Program-made: the position numbers and the translations under genes
Notes under the pieces: generated by a model
The model's input: the letters and a program-made list of their open reading frames with translations, nothing else
Told to the model about the DNA's origin: nothing
Database searches by the model: none
Shown here: positions 52,828-61,711 of the stretch, in pieces
Position numbering within the stretch: the stretch's first letter is position 1
Layout: each line of letters begins with the position of its first letter
Source: Neobacillus soli NBRC 102451
GTDB lineage: Bacteria > Bacillota > Bacilli > Bacillales > Cytobacillaceae
Direction of reading: 5' to 3'
DNA: 64,000 nucleotides
NCBI RefSeq assembly: GCF_001591665.1
Contig: NZ_BCVI01000018.1
Span: forward strand, 62,001 to 126,000

Positions 52828-53295
52828 TTATTTCCATTCATTTAATATTGTTTGTTGGATATTGCGAATGACATCTCCCCTGCTGATGACACCAACTACA
52901 CGTTGACTTTTATCAATGACAGGCAGTTTTTTAAAATGATGCTTGGACAAAAGGGAGACCACTTTTTTCATTTCATCCTCTGGACTAATAGTTATGATCC
53001 CATGCGTTTTTGCAATCTTGATGATCTCCATTTCAGCTACTTCATTGAGGCGGTGCTCCAAATCCTCTTCAGCAATATAGGTGATAAATGAAAAATAATC
53101 CTGAATCCGGCGATCAATTGGACTGATTGCCCGCAATATATCTCCATCTGTAACCATTCCGCGTAAGATCCCATCCTTATCGATAAGGGGCACACCGCCA
53201 ATTTTCTTATCAACAAACGTTTTCATTACGTCTTTTAAAGAAGTACTGGGGCTGACTGAAATGACGTCTGTCACCATAATATCTTTTACCATCAT
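52828..53295 (-). CDS. CBS-domain pair protein
   Basis: 155 residues made of two CBS motifs: residues 1-60 (VKDIMVTDVISVSPSTSLKD, GGVPLIDKDGILRGMVTDGD) and 90-150 (HGIITISPEDEMKKVVSLL, KKLPVIDKSQRVVGVISRGD). CBS pairs bind adenine nucleotides and regulate partners; none is evident. The stop lies 76 bp before csoR on the same strand. Confidence 0.9.
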   Translation of the reverse strand: MMVKDIMVTDVISVSPSTSLKDVMKTFVDKKIGGVPLIDKDGILRGMVTDGDILRAISPIDRRIQDYFSFITYIAEEDLEHRLNEVAEMEIIKIAKTHGIITISPEDEMKKVVSLLSKHHFKKLPVIDKSQRVVGVISRGDVIRNIQQTILNEWK

Positions 53296-53407
53296 AAAAA
53301 TGTCACCGCTTTCGTTTGAATTAATCTACAATCTGCTGAAAAAAGGATCCCTTTCCAGCTTAGTTTTTCCAATCGTTCGAAGACCTTTGCTATCTACAGG
53401 TGAATTC

Positions 53408-54145
53408 CTACTTTTTTTGCAGGAATGATTCTAAAAAGGGAAGATTAAAATCTCCTTTTTGCATGCTTAACAGCCTAGCTTCTTCTTCTGCTTGATCAGC
53501 TAATTTTATCTCAGTTATTTCTTTATGGAGACGTTCCATCTTTCGATCTAACTCAGCAGCCATAGTCGCCGCATCTTTTAACTCAGCGATCATACGGATA
53601 GGTACTTCCTTATTATATTTATAATATATTTTATGTTCTAAGCTTGCCCAGAAATCCATCGCAATCGTCCGTATTTGAACTTCCACATAGGTTAATTCTT
53701 CACGGTCCGACATAAAAATAGGAATTTCTAAAATTAAATGCAGGCTTTGGTAGCCGTTGGGCTTCGGATTTTTTATATAATCCTTATAATCAATTACGCG
53801 AATGTCTTTTTGATTAGCGAGCATCTTGCTCAATTCATATATATCGGAAATAAACGAACATGTTATCCTGATACCAGCAATGTCTCTTACATTTTCTTTT
53901 ATCGCCGGTAAAGAGAAATCATGGCCTTTACGATATATTTTCTTAAAAATACTTTCCGGAGACTTTAACCGTGACGTTACATGTTCTATTGGATTGTAGT
54001 CATGAATATAATTAAACTCATCCTTTAGGATATTAATTTTTGTATTCATTTCATCTAATGCAAACTTATAGGCCATCATGAACCTTGTCAGTTCAACCTT
54101 AAGTGCTCTAAGTTCTTTCATATCAATTAATTGTTCTATTTTCAC
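53408..54145 (-). CDS. Small alarmone (ppGpp) synthetase, RelA/SpoT-domain
   Basis: 245 residues; a stand-alone synthetase domain without hydrolase or regulatory regions. Motifs: RLKSPESIFKKIYRKG, VRDIAGIRITCSFISDIYEL, KPNGYQSLHLILEIP, YVEVQIRTIAMDFWASLEHKIYYK in two parts. Resembles YjbM/YwaC of Bacillus. GTG start at 54145, eight bases after GAGAGG; TTG at 54163 is the alternative. Twenty-one bases after a TetR gene, so may be co-transcribed. Confidence 0.93.
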   Translation of the reverse strand: MKIEQLIDMKELRALKVELTRFMMAYKFALDEMNTKINILKDEFNYIHDYNPIEHVTSRLKSPESIFKKIYRKGHDFSLPAIKENVRDIAGIRITCSFISDIYELSKMLANQKDIRVIDYKDYIKNPKPNGYQSLHLILEIPIFMSDREELTYVEVQIRTIAMDFWASLEHKIYYKYNKEVPIRMIAELKDAATMAAELDRKMERLHKEITEIKLADQAEEEARLLSMQKGDFNLPFLESFLQKK

Positions 54146-54166
54146 CAATAACTTCCTCTCCAACTA

Positions 54167-54829
54167 TCAGCATTTAAGTCCATTAGAATCAGCGATGTTT
54201 CGCAAGTGAGATAACACTTCCGGGGGGAATACCATCCGGCAAATCACTTTAGAAATCTCTTGATAATCTGCCAGTTTTCCAGTTCGGGCTTCCTTTTCCT
54301 GACTGTTCTCAACAAGGACCATAATGGCCCAAGAGACAGTGTCTAAGTCCAAATCCCTCCAGGTCAGTCCCTTTTCACTGGCTTGCTTTAAACTCGAAAG
54401 AATTCTAGCATGTATTTTTCTCCTTGCAGCACCCAAAATCTCAGCAAGCTCCGAGTCTTTTAGTGCCAACTCAGGCAGGACACGATGAAGTCCTAACTCA
54501 TTAAGGCGCTTATTATGAGCCACCAAAAGTGAAGCTAACAATGATTGCGGATCACCTGAAAGCCAGCTTGGTTCCGGCGGGAGAAGCTTGTCCAATTTAT
54601 CCTCTAATAATGACATTAATAATTGTCGTTTATCTGAAAAATAACGATAAAAGGTCCCGGTAGCTACCCCTGCATGGGCAGCAATTTCCTTAGCCGTTGT
54701 TTGCTCGTAGCCCCTCGAAATAAACAATGTATGCCCACTTTCAAGCAGCGCATTTCTTTTGATTAGGGCCCGTTCCTGTTTTGGGACAAATGGAAATTCA
54801 CCGACAAGAAAATCTTCACGGTCTGACAT
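54167..54829 (-). CDS. TetR family transcriptional regulator
   Basis: 220 residues. N-terminal helix-turn-helix near 25-70: LESGHTLFISRGYEQTTAKEIAAHAGVATGTFYRYFSDKRQLL. C-terminal ligand domain is unremarkable. ATG follows AGAGGTGATAAA. Two identical putative operators lie upstream at 54869 and 54921 and overlap a divergent promoter, but no transporter or enzyme gene follows it. Confidence 0.93.
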   Translation of the reverse strand: MSDREDFLVGEFPFVPKQERALIKRNALLESGHTLFISRGYEQTTAKEIAAHAGVATGTFYRYFSDKRQLLMSLLEDKLDKLLPPEPSWLSGDPQSLLASLLVAHNKRLNELGLHRVLPELALKDSELAEILGAARRKIHARILSSLKQASEKGLTWRDLDLDTVSWAIMVLVENSQEKEARTGKLADYQEISKVICRMVFPPEVLSHLRNIADSNGLKC

Positions 54830-54868
54830 TTTATCACCTCTGTCCTATCTTAGCATATTTTTTAAAAT

Positions 54869-54936
54869 TGAACCATAGTTCATGTTTTCGTTGACAGAGA
54901 ACCCGAGAAATGTAATACTATGAACCATAGTTCATG
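54869..54936 (+). promoter_or_regulatory. Twin TetR-type operators around a plus-strand promoter
   Basis: TGAACCATAGTTCATG occurs twice, at 54869-54884 and 54921-54936, start-to-start 52 bp (about five helical turns). Between them lies TTGACA (54891) and AATACT (54914), 17 bases apart. The copies flank the promoter, as for a looping repressor. Bases 54937-55134 hold no gene before the small ORF at 55135. Confidence 0.75.
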
Positions 54937-55134
54937 TTACGATCATTTAATGTTTAAACACCCCTTTGCATATGAAATGATGGTAACATGAACAAAACTT
55001 CTTAGATTTTTTCGTAAATAATACTTTTCAAAGCAGGATTTCAACATATTTTTGCGAATTCTTTAGGTATATTATCTTAAGTTATTTTTCCTTATTCCTA
55101 TATGTTTACCAATTTTAGAAAGGTGTTGATTAAT

Positions 55135-55287
55135 TTGGCCAACCAATCTGAATCCAAAAAAATCTCTGTTAATTCAACAATCTCATTAAAAGGAATTGTG
55201 AAAGCCATTTTCAACGATACCGTTCATGTTCAAATTGGCGGGAAAATTATTACCATTCCCACTTCGGAATTCATGCTTGAAAAATAA
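55135..55287 (+). CDS. Small hypothetical protein, 50 aa
   Basis: TTG start nine bases after AAAGGTG. Sequence MANQSESKKISVNSTISLKG, then VHVQIGGKIITIPTSEFMLEK; short beta-rich, SH3/KOW-like flavour, no membrane segment. Followed by a strong terminator. Could be the only product of the TetR-controlled promoter. Not recognised. Confidence 0.6.
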   Translation: MANQSESKKISVNSTISLKGIVKAIFNDTVHVQIGGKIITIPTSEFMLEK

Positions 55288-55309
55288 ACTTCTTAATCCA
55301 AGAATGGAA

Positions 55310-55340
55310 GCCCATCACAAATCAGTGATGGGCTTTTTTT
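55310..55340 (+). terminator. Terminator after the 50-aa gene
   Basis: GCCCATCAC, AAATCA, GTGATGGGC, TTTTTTT. Confidence 0.93.
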
Positions 55341-55463
55341 AAAAAATAGTGAACCGCCTAGAACATATCTGAATAACATATCAGAAGGGTTAAGATTATC
55401 GATCCATTTTTTTCACAACATCCACAAGTTGTTTATACAAAACAAAGAATTCATATCCTCATC

Positions 55464-55952
55464 ATGCAAAACGAAAAAAGAGAAGGGTTTCAATGGGATG
55501 TGAAAAAATTGAAGAATACTTGTGAATCAGACCAAGCTATCCGTTCAGTTTATTCCATTCAACGGAATCTGGATCTGATTACAGCCGGATTATTATTAAC
55601 AGGACAGGTGACGATTTCGCGCTTAATTGTTGAACCAGGTGGACTTGCGTTATCGGTGGGCGGGCCCTTAACCGGGATTGCTCGAATGGAAGGAAAATTC
55701 GGAAATAAAACACTTAGTTTATTTATCGATATTGGGGATATTCTTTTAGGAATCTTGTTGCTAACAGATCAAATAAATGTGTCTGGTGTCTTTCTAGGCA
55801 ATGGCCGATTTAGAATCAATATGACAGGTCCAATTTTTGGTATCCCTAAACATGAGTACACATTACCCGATATCGAAAAAGTCTATACACAATTCCGCTG
55901 GATTGTGACTGATTATTTGAATGTTGATTCTAAATGGTTTATTACGAACTGA
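55464..55952 (+). CDS. Hypothetical protein, 162 aa
   Basis: Two similar hydrophobic beta-rich halves: NLDLITAGLLLTGQVTISRL and DIGDILLGILLLTDQINVSG, each followed by a Gly-rich turn (VGGPLTGIAR; MTGPIFGIPK), suggesting an internal duplication. Ribosome site before the ATG is weak. No recognised family. Co-directional with the small membrane protein 13 bp downstream. Confidence 0.65.
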   Translation: MQNEKREGFQWDVKKLKNTCESDQAIRSVYSIQRNLDLITAGLLLTGQVTISRLIVEPGGLALSVGGPLTGIARMEGKFGNKTLSLFIDIGDILLGILLLTDQINVSGVFLGNGRFRINMTGPIFGIPKHEYTLPDIEKVYTQFRWIVTDYLNVDSKWFITN

Positions 55953-55965
55953 AGGGGCGATTTTC

Positions 55966-56094
55966 ATGTCACTAACAGATTTTCCGACGATACAGCCATC
56001 AAAAGGCGGAATATTTTTATTGCTGCTTTCCATCGCTGTCTTTATCTTTTTCTTTACCCAACCAAAAGAAAGCGATGTCTCCCAGATGAGATAA
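55966..56094 (+). CDS. Small single-pass membrane protein, 42 aa
   Basis: ATG follows GAAGGGGCGATTTTC. Sequence has a polar start (MSLTDFPTIQPSKGG), one helix (IFLLLLSIAVFIFFF) and a charged tail. Its last codons form one arm of the following terminator. Not recognised; too short for most gene callers. Confidence 0.7.
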   Translation: MSLTDFPTIQPSKGGIFLLLLSIAVFIFFFTQPKESDVSQMR

Positions 56095-56107
56095 TCGCTT
56101 TTTTTCT
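56068..56107 (+). terminator. Terminator overlapping the 42-aa gene's 3' end
   Basis: AAAGCGAT, 18-base loop, ATCGCTTT TTTTC. Its left arm is coding (Glu-Ser-Asp region). Confidence 0.7.
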
Positions 56108-56701
56108 TTATTTCGTAACGGGAATGGACTTTTGGTAGCAGTCACAGCTGACAATATGGTCATTTACCATGCCCGTTGCCTGCATAAACGCATAGCATAT
56201 CGTGGAACCGACAAATTTAAATCCGCGTTTCTTTAAATCCTTACCTAATTTATCACTGATTTCGGTTGTTGCCGGAACATCTTTCATCTCTTTGAAGTGA
56301 TTTTGGATGGGTTTCCCAACAACAAATGACCAAATATAGGCATGGAACGAACCAAATTCCTCGACCACCTTTAAATAAGCCTTAGCATTCGTAACAACTG
56401 CAGTAATTTTCAACCTATTTCTGACAATTCCCTCATTATGTAAAAGCTCTTCTATTTTTTTATCATCGTAGCCGATAATTTTTTCAGCTTCAAAGTTATC
56501 AAAGGCTTTCCGGTAATAATCGCGTTTCTTTAAAATCGTGTACCAGCTCAAGCCAGCCTGCGCCCCTTCAAGATTTAAATATTCAAATAGCAAGCGATCA
56601 TCATAGACAGGGACACCCCATTCATGGTCATGATAATCAATATAAAGCGGATCCTGGTTTACCCAGCCGCATCTATTCTTAAATTCTTTTAATAATGTCA
56701 T
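56108..56701 (-). CDS. tag: DNA-3-methyladenine glycosylase I
   Basis: Removes 3-methyladenine from DNA. 197 residues; zinc ligands Cys near residue 10 (NRCGWVNQDPLYIDYHDHEWG), His in the same stretch and C-terminal MVNDHIVSCDCY; AGLSWYTILKKRDYYRKAF base-binding region, FKFVGSTICYAFMQATG. ATG 56701 follows GGGGGATTGGG. Confidence 0.95.
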   Translation of the reverse strand: MTLLKEFKNRCGWVNQDPLYIDYHDHEWGVPVYDDRLLFEYLNLEGAQAGLSWYTILKKRDYYRKAFDNFEAEKIIGYDDKKIEELLHNEGIVRNRLKITAVVTNAKAYLKVVEEFGSFHAYIWSFVVGKPIQNHFKEMKDVPATTEISDKLGKDLKKRGFKFVGSTICYAFMQATGMVNDHIVSCDCYQKSIPVTK

Positions 56702-56866
56702 TACCCAATCCCCCACAATTCTTTCTAAAATCATTCAATATTATTGCTTAAAATCCTTCCTTGGCCATAATCAAACCATCCTATGAAATAATTAACAGCC
56801 CATTCACGCCTTCTCTCGGAAGCATAAACTATCACAACTAATAACCAAATAAAGGCGGAGAGAGGT

Positions 56867-57457
56867 ATGGGATTATTCATTAACAATAAAAATCATCCAG
56901 ATGTTTATAAAAACAACCAAGAACTTCACGAACCAAATCAAATGTTATCAAGACAGGATTATCTTACCATGTTAATAAATGAACAACAAAAAGCCAATGC
57001 TGCACTCACACAAGCTTTTGCAGAAATAGGCCTGCAAACACAGCAGCAAGAAGAAATACAGGTTACCCAATGGAGGCATATAGACAATCAGCTGTCTGAT
57101 TTGCGAAGCAAATTAGAACGGAACGAAGATGCCAGCTATCAGCTTGCACAGCAGATGGATAAGCAGCTTGAATTACAAATGGAAGTATCGGAAAAGGTGA
57201 CAAAACAAGCGGATTTACAAGGGGGAATGTTACAGCGGTTGGACAATCAAGAAGCGTTGATTGAAAAAATATCCCGCCAGGTGAATCATATCCGCTCGAT
57301 TCTCTTTGAGCGAACCAATTACTTAGCAACGAAAATAGACGATGGCTATAAAGTTACCTCTTCCTATGTTTATAAATTGATGACAGGCTCCGACCAACCA
57401 TTGACATTTTTCTTAATGAATCATAAAAAGGAAGAAAATCAACAGCACCCTGATTAA
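56867..57457 (+). CDS. Hypothetical coiled-coil protein, 196 aa
   Basis: ATG follows GGCGGAGAGAGGT. Gln- and Glu-rich helical protein (residues 40-145, for example QQEEIQVTQWRHIDNQLSDL) likely forming a long coiled coil; C-terminal region SYVYKLMTGSDQPLTFFLMN is more globular. No membrane helix. Not recognised; similar layout occurs in Bacillus spore or scaffold proteins, which is only a resemblance. Confidence 0.8.
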   Translation: MGLFINNKNHPDVYKNNQELHEPNQMLSRQDYLTMLINEQQKANAALTQAFAEIGLQTQQQEEIQVTQWRHIDNQLSDLRSKLERNEDASYQLAQQMDKQLELQMEVSEKVTKQADLQGGMLQRLDNQEALIEKISRQVNHIRSILFERTNYLATKIDDGYKVTSSYVYKLMTGSDQPLTFFLMNHKKEENQQHPD

Positions 57458-57483
57458 CAGGACCGTATAAGAAGAAGGTTTAG

Positions 57484-57975
57484 CCGTATATCCAAAAATG
57501 GGTAACAGACATAACAGAATTCCACCCATTCGGTGAGAAACGATATCTCTCTCCAGTATTGGATTTATGTAATGGCGAAGTCATTGCTTTTAACGTCATG
57601 AAACGTCCTGTTTATCAATTGGTGGGAGATATGTTAGACCAAGCGATTGAACACCTTCAGCCAGGAGACCAAGTAACTCTTCATTCAGATCAAGGTTGGC
57701 ACTATCAAATGAAAAGATATCAAAAAACACTAGAACAGCACCCAATTAAGCAGAGTATGTCCCGAAAGGGAAACTGTTTAGATAACGCAGTCATCGAGAA
57801 TTTCTTTGGCTTTTTAAAATCTGAACTTCTTTATCTACAAAAATTTGAATGTATAGAGCATTTTGATAGGGAATTAGCTGATTATATTCACTATTACAAT
57901 CACAAACGAATGAAGGCAAAATTAAAAGACCTGAGTCCGGTGGAATACAGAACTCAAGTCTTAAACGTTGCATAA
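57484..57975 (+). pseudogene. IS3-family transposase OrfB, C-terminal fragment
   Basis: Open frame from [20 protein letters not shown] to the stop covers the C-terminal half of an IS150-type DDE integrase: first Asp in WVTDITEF, second in [10 protein letters not shown], Glu in [16 protein letters not shown] stop codon at 57481 precedes it, and OrfA plus the N-terminal helix-turn-helix are missing. Inactive remnant. Confidence 0.92.
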
Positions 57976-58010
57976 AAGTATTTGTCTAACTTTATTGGGT
58001 CAGATCATAT
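57484..58010 (+). mobile_element. IS3-family remnant with right end
   Basis: Transposase fragment plus TTTGTCTAACTTTATTGGGT CAG after it, which resembles the right terminal sequence of IS150-group elements. Left part lost, joined directly to sequence downstream of the 56867 gene. No target duplication can be assessed. Confidence 0.75.
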
Positions 58011-58068
58011 AGGGCGCCTTTTTCATTCATTTTCAATATGCATTTTTCGTCACATAAGCCTGATTTTT

Positions 58069-59004
58069 TTACTCGCCTTTATTAAAAATATCCGTTAACA
58101 CTGGAACGATTTGCTTTTTACGTGATACGACGCCCTTCAATGTTGCTGTGTTATTGGAAAGAGTCACATTATAGGCTTTTTCTACGGCACTTTTTTTGTT
58201 TCCTAATGCTAAACCAACTGAGTCATTTGTTAAAATATCAGTTACAACGAATAAGAATAAATCAAGGTTCTTGTCTTCAATTACTTTAGTAATAACGGCT
58301 TCTAATTCTCCTTGAAGTGCTAGTACCTCATTAGGATCAACAGCATTCACTTGCGCAATTTCCACTTTACTTGAACCCATTTCAAATTCTTTCGCATCAA
58401 GTGAGATCAGCTCTTCTACAGTCTTATCACTTAAGTCAGCACCTGCCTTCAGCATTTCTAAACCATAGCTATCGGCATCCACACCGGCGATTTCAGCCAA
58501 TTCACGGGCAGCGGCAACGTCTTCTGGTGTACATGTTGGTGATTTAAATAATAAAGAGTCGGAAATAATCGCAGATAACATCAGACCTGCAATTTCTTTG
58601 TTCATTTTCTTGCCATTTTCTTTATACATTTTATTTAAAATCGTCGCCGTACAACCAACAGGCTCGCAACGGTAATATAATGGATCGCTTGTTTCAAAAT
58701 TAGCAATCCGGTGATGGTCGATTACTTCTAGGACACGAACTTCAGTAATATCATTGGCACTTTGCTGGCGTTCATTGTGGTCAACTAAAATGACGGAGTT
58801 GACTTCCGCTGCCACTGCTTCCACTAAACGAGGTACCTCTGCATTGAAATAAGTAAGTGCATATTGCGTTTCACCATTCACTTGTCCGAGGCGAACAGGT
58901 TCGACATCCATACCAAGTTGTTTTTTTAAATCTGCATAAGCAATTGCAGAACAAATTGTATCCGTATCAGGATTCTTATGACCGAAAATAAGTACTTTTT
59001 CCAT
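58069..59004 (-). CDS. ppaC: Manganese-dependent inorganic pyrophosphatase
   Basis: Cytosolic family II pyrophosphatase, 311 residues. DHH domain: [20 protein letters not shown] (metal His/Asp), [27 protein letters not shown]2 domain with the substrate-binding Arg/Lys tail [20 protein letters not shown] follows AGGAGTAGTAAA. Confidence 0.97.
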   Translation of the reverse strand: MEKVLIFGHKNPDTDTICSAIAYADLKKQLGMDVEPVRLGQVNGETQYALTYFNAEVPRLVEAVAAEVNSVILVDHNERQQSANDITEVRVLEVIDHHRIANFETSDPLYYRCEPVGCTATILNKMYKENGKKMNKEIAGLMLSAIISDSLLFKSPTCTPEDVAAARELAEIAGVDADSYGLEMLKAGADLSDKTVEELISLDAKEFEMGSSKVEIAQVNAVDPNEVLALQGELEAVITKVIEDKNLDLFLFVVTDILTNDSVGLALGNKKSAVEKAYNVTLSNNTATLKGVVSRKKQIVPVLTDIFNKGE

Positions 59005-59137
59005 TTTACTACTCCTAATCGTATAAAAATATGTAGGACAAGCCCAAGCAACTGAGAATGACCCTAACGAAAATTATATAGTAATATGAATTAGGTTTCA
59101 AAAAAATTTATTGACTTAATTTTATCACCATTCGAAA

Positions 59138-59170
59138 ACCCAGCCAGCAGATGGGCCTGCAGGCTGGGTC
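59138..59170 (-). terminator. Terminator after the SDR gene
   Basis: GACCCAGCC, loop, GGCTGGGTTTTCG on the minus strand; a T run also follows on plus. Confidence 0.8.
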
Positions 59171-59258
59171 TAGTTTTTTCATTATTTTACTGTTAAAGGT
59201 ACAACTCTTTGTCCAATCACAGCAAAAAATTAAGCTTTCACTTTTGATAGTTGCCCCC

Positions 59259-60032
59259 TTACATCGCATGCTCACCGCCATCGACCACCACAACATCTCC
59301 GGTCACAAAATCCGAAGCAGGTGCTGCTAAAAATAATGCCACCCCTTTAAGGTCTGTATCCGAGCCGAATTTTCTTAATGGTGTACTTTCAAGAATCGCC
59401 TCACCACCATGTTCTAATAAACCTTTTGACATTTTTGTCGGGAAAAACCCTGGAGCAATCGCATTCACGTAAATCCCGTGTGGACCCCATTTCACAGCTA
59501 AATCCTTTGTAAAACTAATAACTGCACCTTTACTTGAGTTATAGCCAATGGCATTCATAATTTTTGGATTACTGCCTTTTAAACCAGCTACCGAGGCAAT
59601 ATTAATAATTTTCCCCGCTTGTTGTTCAAGCATCACTTTTCCTGCTGCCTGTGACATTAAGAAAGTACCGGTAATATTAACATCGATGACCTTCTTCCAA
59701 GCTTCCAAAGGCATTTCCTCAACTGGAGCTCCCCAGGAAGCACCGCTGTTGTTGACAAGGATATCAATCCGTCCAAATTTTTCGACCGTCTGCTCGACGA
59801 CACGTTTGACATCTTCAGGATTGGTCACATCACATTTTAGAGCTAAGCTGTCAACCCCAAGCCGCTTCAGCCCTTCACTTACTTCCATACAAGCTTCCAG
59901 TTTTCGCGAACAGACAACCACATTTGCGCCCGCTTCTGCAAACCCCTCCGCAATTTGCTGCCCAAGACCCCTGCCGCCGCCTGTCACAATTGCCACCTTT
60001 CCCGATAAATCAAAAAGATCTTTCACATGCAT
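59259..60032 (-). CDS. SDR family oxidoreductase
   Basis: 257-residue short-chain dehydrogenase/reductase. NAD(P) loop VTGGGRGLGQQIA, NNSGAS, catalytic Ser IINIASVAGL, Tyr-x3-Lys YNSSKGA (with preceding AIG), and IAPGFFPTKM. Gluconate 5-dehydrogenase/FabG-like; the substrate cannot be told. Distal to array D in the same direction as the acyl-CoA genes upstream. Confidence 0.93.
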   Translation of the reverse strand: MHVKDLFDLSGKVAIVTGGGRGLGQQIAEGFAEAGANVVVCSRKLEACMEVSEGLKRLGVDSLALKCDVTNPEDVKRVVEQTVEKFGRIDILVNNSGASWGAPVEEMPLEAWKKVIDVNITGTFLMSQAAGKVMLEQQAGKIINIASVAGLKGSNPKIMNAIGYNSSKGAVISFTKDLAVKWGPHGIYVNAIAPGFFPTKMSKGLLEHGGEAILESTPLRKFGSDTDLKGVALFLAAPASDFVTGDVVVVDGGEHAM

Positions 60033-60096
60033 AGTTTTTCCCCCTATTTAAGAAACCATCGTTTACTTTTTTAACAATAGCTCTATTCTTTTAACA

Positions 60097-60574
60097 GTAG
60101 TAACCTCTATTGGATACCTTTCCACCAACTTTTTCCTCTGTACGGGCTCCAATAACCCCTATTTGATACCTTTTCTCCCACTTTTGCCTCCGTACGTGTT
60201 CCAATAACCCCTATTAGATACTTTTTCTTCCACTTTTACCTCTGTATGGGTTCCAATAACCTCTATTGGATACCTTTCCACCAACTTTTTCCTCTGTACG
60301 GGCTCCAATAACCCCTATTTGATACCTTTTCTCCCACTTTTGCCTCCGTACGTGTTCCAATAACCTCTATTGGATACCTTTTCTCCCACTTTTGCCTCCA
60401 TACGGGTTCCAATAACCCCTATGGATACCTTTTCTCCCACTTTTGCCTCCGTACGGGTTCCAATAACCTCTATTGATACCTTTTCACCGATTTTTCCTCT
60501 GTAAGGGCTCCAATAACCTCTATTGGATACCTTTCCTCCCACTTTTGCCTCCGTACGGGTTCCAATAACCTCCT
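60097..60574. repeat. Tandem array D, 52-bp units
   Basis: CCAATAACCYCTATT begins units at 60149, 60201, 60253, 60305, 60357, 60409, 60460, 60510 and 60562, with a partial unit first. Spacing is 50-52 bp. Most units contain CCAATA ... TATTGG (6-base arms) and pyrimidine tracts (CTCCCACTTTTGCCTCC). Units from about 60110 and 60266 repeat as a 156-bp block of three. The transcribed strand carries GGAGGCAAAAGTGGGAG. Confidence 0.96.
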
Positions 60575-60674
60575 AGTTGACAATCACAGCAAGCTCTCCA
60601 GAGTTAACATTTTTTAATGCACCGCCATACCTGCCAACAGGTGTACGCACAGCACTTAAAATGAAAATATCATT
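60573..60674 (-). pseudogene. N-terminal stub of an acetyl-CoA acetyltransferase (thiolase)
   Basis: Minus-strand frame NDIFILSAVRTPVGRYGGAL KNVNSGELAVIVN then TAG: the conserved thiolase N-terminus. The expected start ATG is GGG here, and the frame ends exactly where array D begins. About 360 residues of a normal thiolase are missing. The interval 60675-60841 contains no other gene. Confidence 0.85.
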
Positions 60675-60841
60675 CCCGATAATCCCCCTAGTATTTTTTA
60701 AATATTTTTCCAAAGGTACGTTTGTAAATTCCCGTCATCCCCTGCCTAACAAATACAAATCATGATAAAAATAAACCCAACAGCAAAAAGGAATCCCTTA
60801 ATGGTGCTGGGCCATATTTCGTGTTCAAAAATCTAGGGCGG

Positions 60842-61243
60842 CTAATATTGGTGATACAAAACCTCACCTTTTAGCACCTCTTTCCCCTGTTGGTTAACCG
60901 CAAGGACATTGAAGCGGAGCTGATTTTCTTGTTTTTCTTTTAATGCCGCTTTGAGGGTAATGATATCATTCAAAAATACCATGCCTTTAAAGCGGATTGA
61001 GTAATCCTGGATAAAGCCTTCTTCATAATAGGAAGTAAACAGCTTGGCCAGATTTCCCATTGTCCACATGCCATGGGCAATAATTCCCGGCAGCCCCGCT
61101 TTTTTAGCCTCCTCATCAATCGTGTGAATCGGGTTGAAATCCCCTGAGGCACCGGCATACATGATCAGGTCCAGCCTTGAGACAGGTTCGAGTTGAATCT
61201 CCTTCAAGGTTTCGCCAACGTGTAACTCTGTCAGTGTACTCAT
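60842..61243 (-). CDS. MaoC-like acyl-CoA dehydratase
   Basis: 133-residue hot-dog fold hydratase. The MaoC signature YAGASGDFNPIHTIDEEAKK and AGLPGIIAHGMWTMG (catalytic Asp and His) are intact. Overlaps the start region of the preceding gene's stop by 4 bp (ATGA). Acts on 3-hydroxyacyl-CoA or enoyl-CoA together with its partner at 61240. Confidence 0.93.
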   Translation of the reverse strand: MSTLTELHVGETLKEIQLEPVSRLDLIMYAGASGDFNPIHTIDEEAKKAGLPGIIAHGMWTMGNLAKLFTSYYEEGFIQDYSIRFKGMVFLNDIITLKAALKEKQENQLRFNVLAVNQQGKEVLKGEVLYHQY

Positions 61244-61689
61244 CGAGCCAACACCTTCCTTACAGCTTCAGAAATGACAATTGTTGAGGTTGAGCTGAAA
61301 ATTAACTTTCCAGATAGATCCTCACCATAGCTTTCAATCAATAGAAACCCCATTTCACCAAAGTTCCCTTTTTTCTCAAAATAATTTTTCACTTTCGTAT
61401 AGCAGTTAATTTCCTCACCAATCACTAATGGACGCTCATAATGAAAGGTTTGTTCGCCGTGAATCAGACCTTTATTCGGCAGATTCAACCCCTCAATCTC
61501 ACCATAGTCAAAGATTCTTGGGAAGGTTGGCGGTGCAATATTGGCCCTATATCTAGAAAGTCTGCCCGTCTCCTCATCAACATAAATTGGATGAGCATCA
61601 CTAATGGCCACCGCAAATTTCTTTACGGCCCCTCTTTCCACAACATTTTTCACCTTGTTCGATTGTTTACCTATTTGCTCCTTGAACAA
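61240..61689 (-). CDS. MaoC N-terminal-type (FAS1-like dehydratase) protein
   Basis: 149 residues from TTG 61689, preceded by GAGGTGATTAAA. N-terminal hot-dog half: VKKFAVAISDAHPIYVDEET, APPTFPRIFDYGEIEGLNLP, LIHGEQTFHYERPLVIGEEI. This type pairs with a MaoC protein to make a heteromeric enoyl-CoA hydratase. Coupled to the next gene. Confidence 0.9.
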   Translation of the reverse strand: MFKEQIGKQSNKVKNVVERGAVKKFAVAISDAHPIYVDEETGRLSRYRANIAPPTFPRIFDYGEIEGLNLPNKGLIHGEQTFHYERPLVIGEEINCYTKVKNYFEKKGNFGEMGFLLIESYGEDLSGKLIFSSTSTIVISEAVRKVLAR

Positions 61690-61711
61690 TTTAATCACCT
61701 CAAGCTTCCCA

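Noticed and set aside
60315..60542. 75-codon minus-strand frame in array D
   Set aside because: Repeat-derived, no convincing start, and interrupted in other units by 50- and 51-bp spacing.
1109..60574. CRISPR arrays
   Set aside because: Units repeat end to end with no unique spacers, and no cas genes are present.
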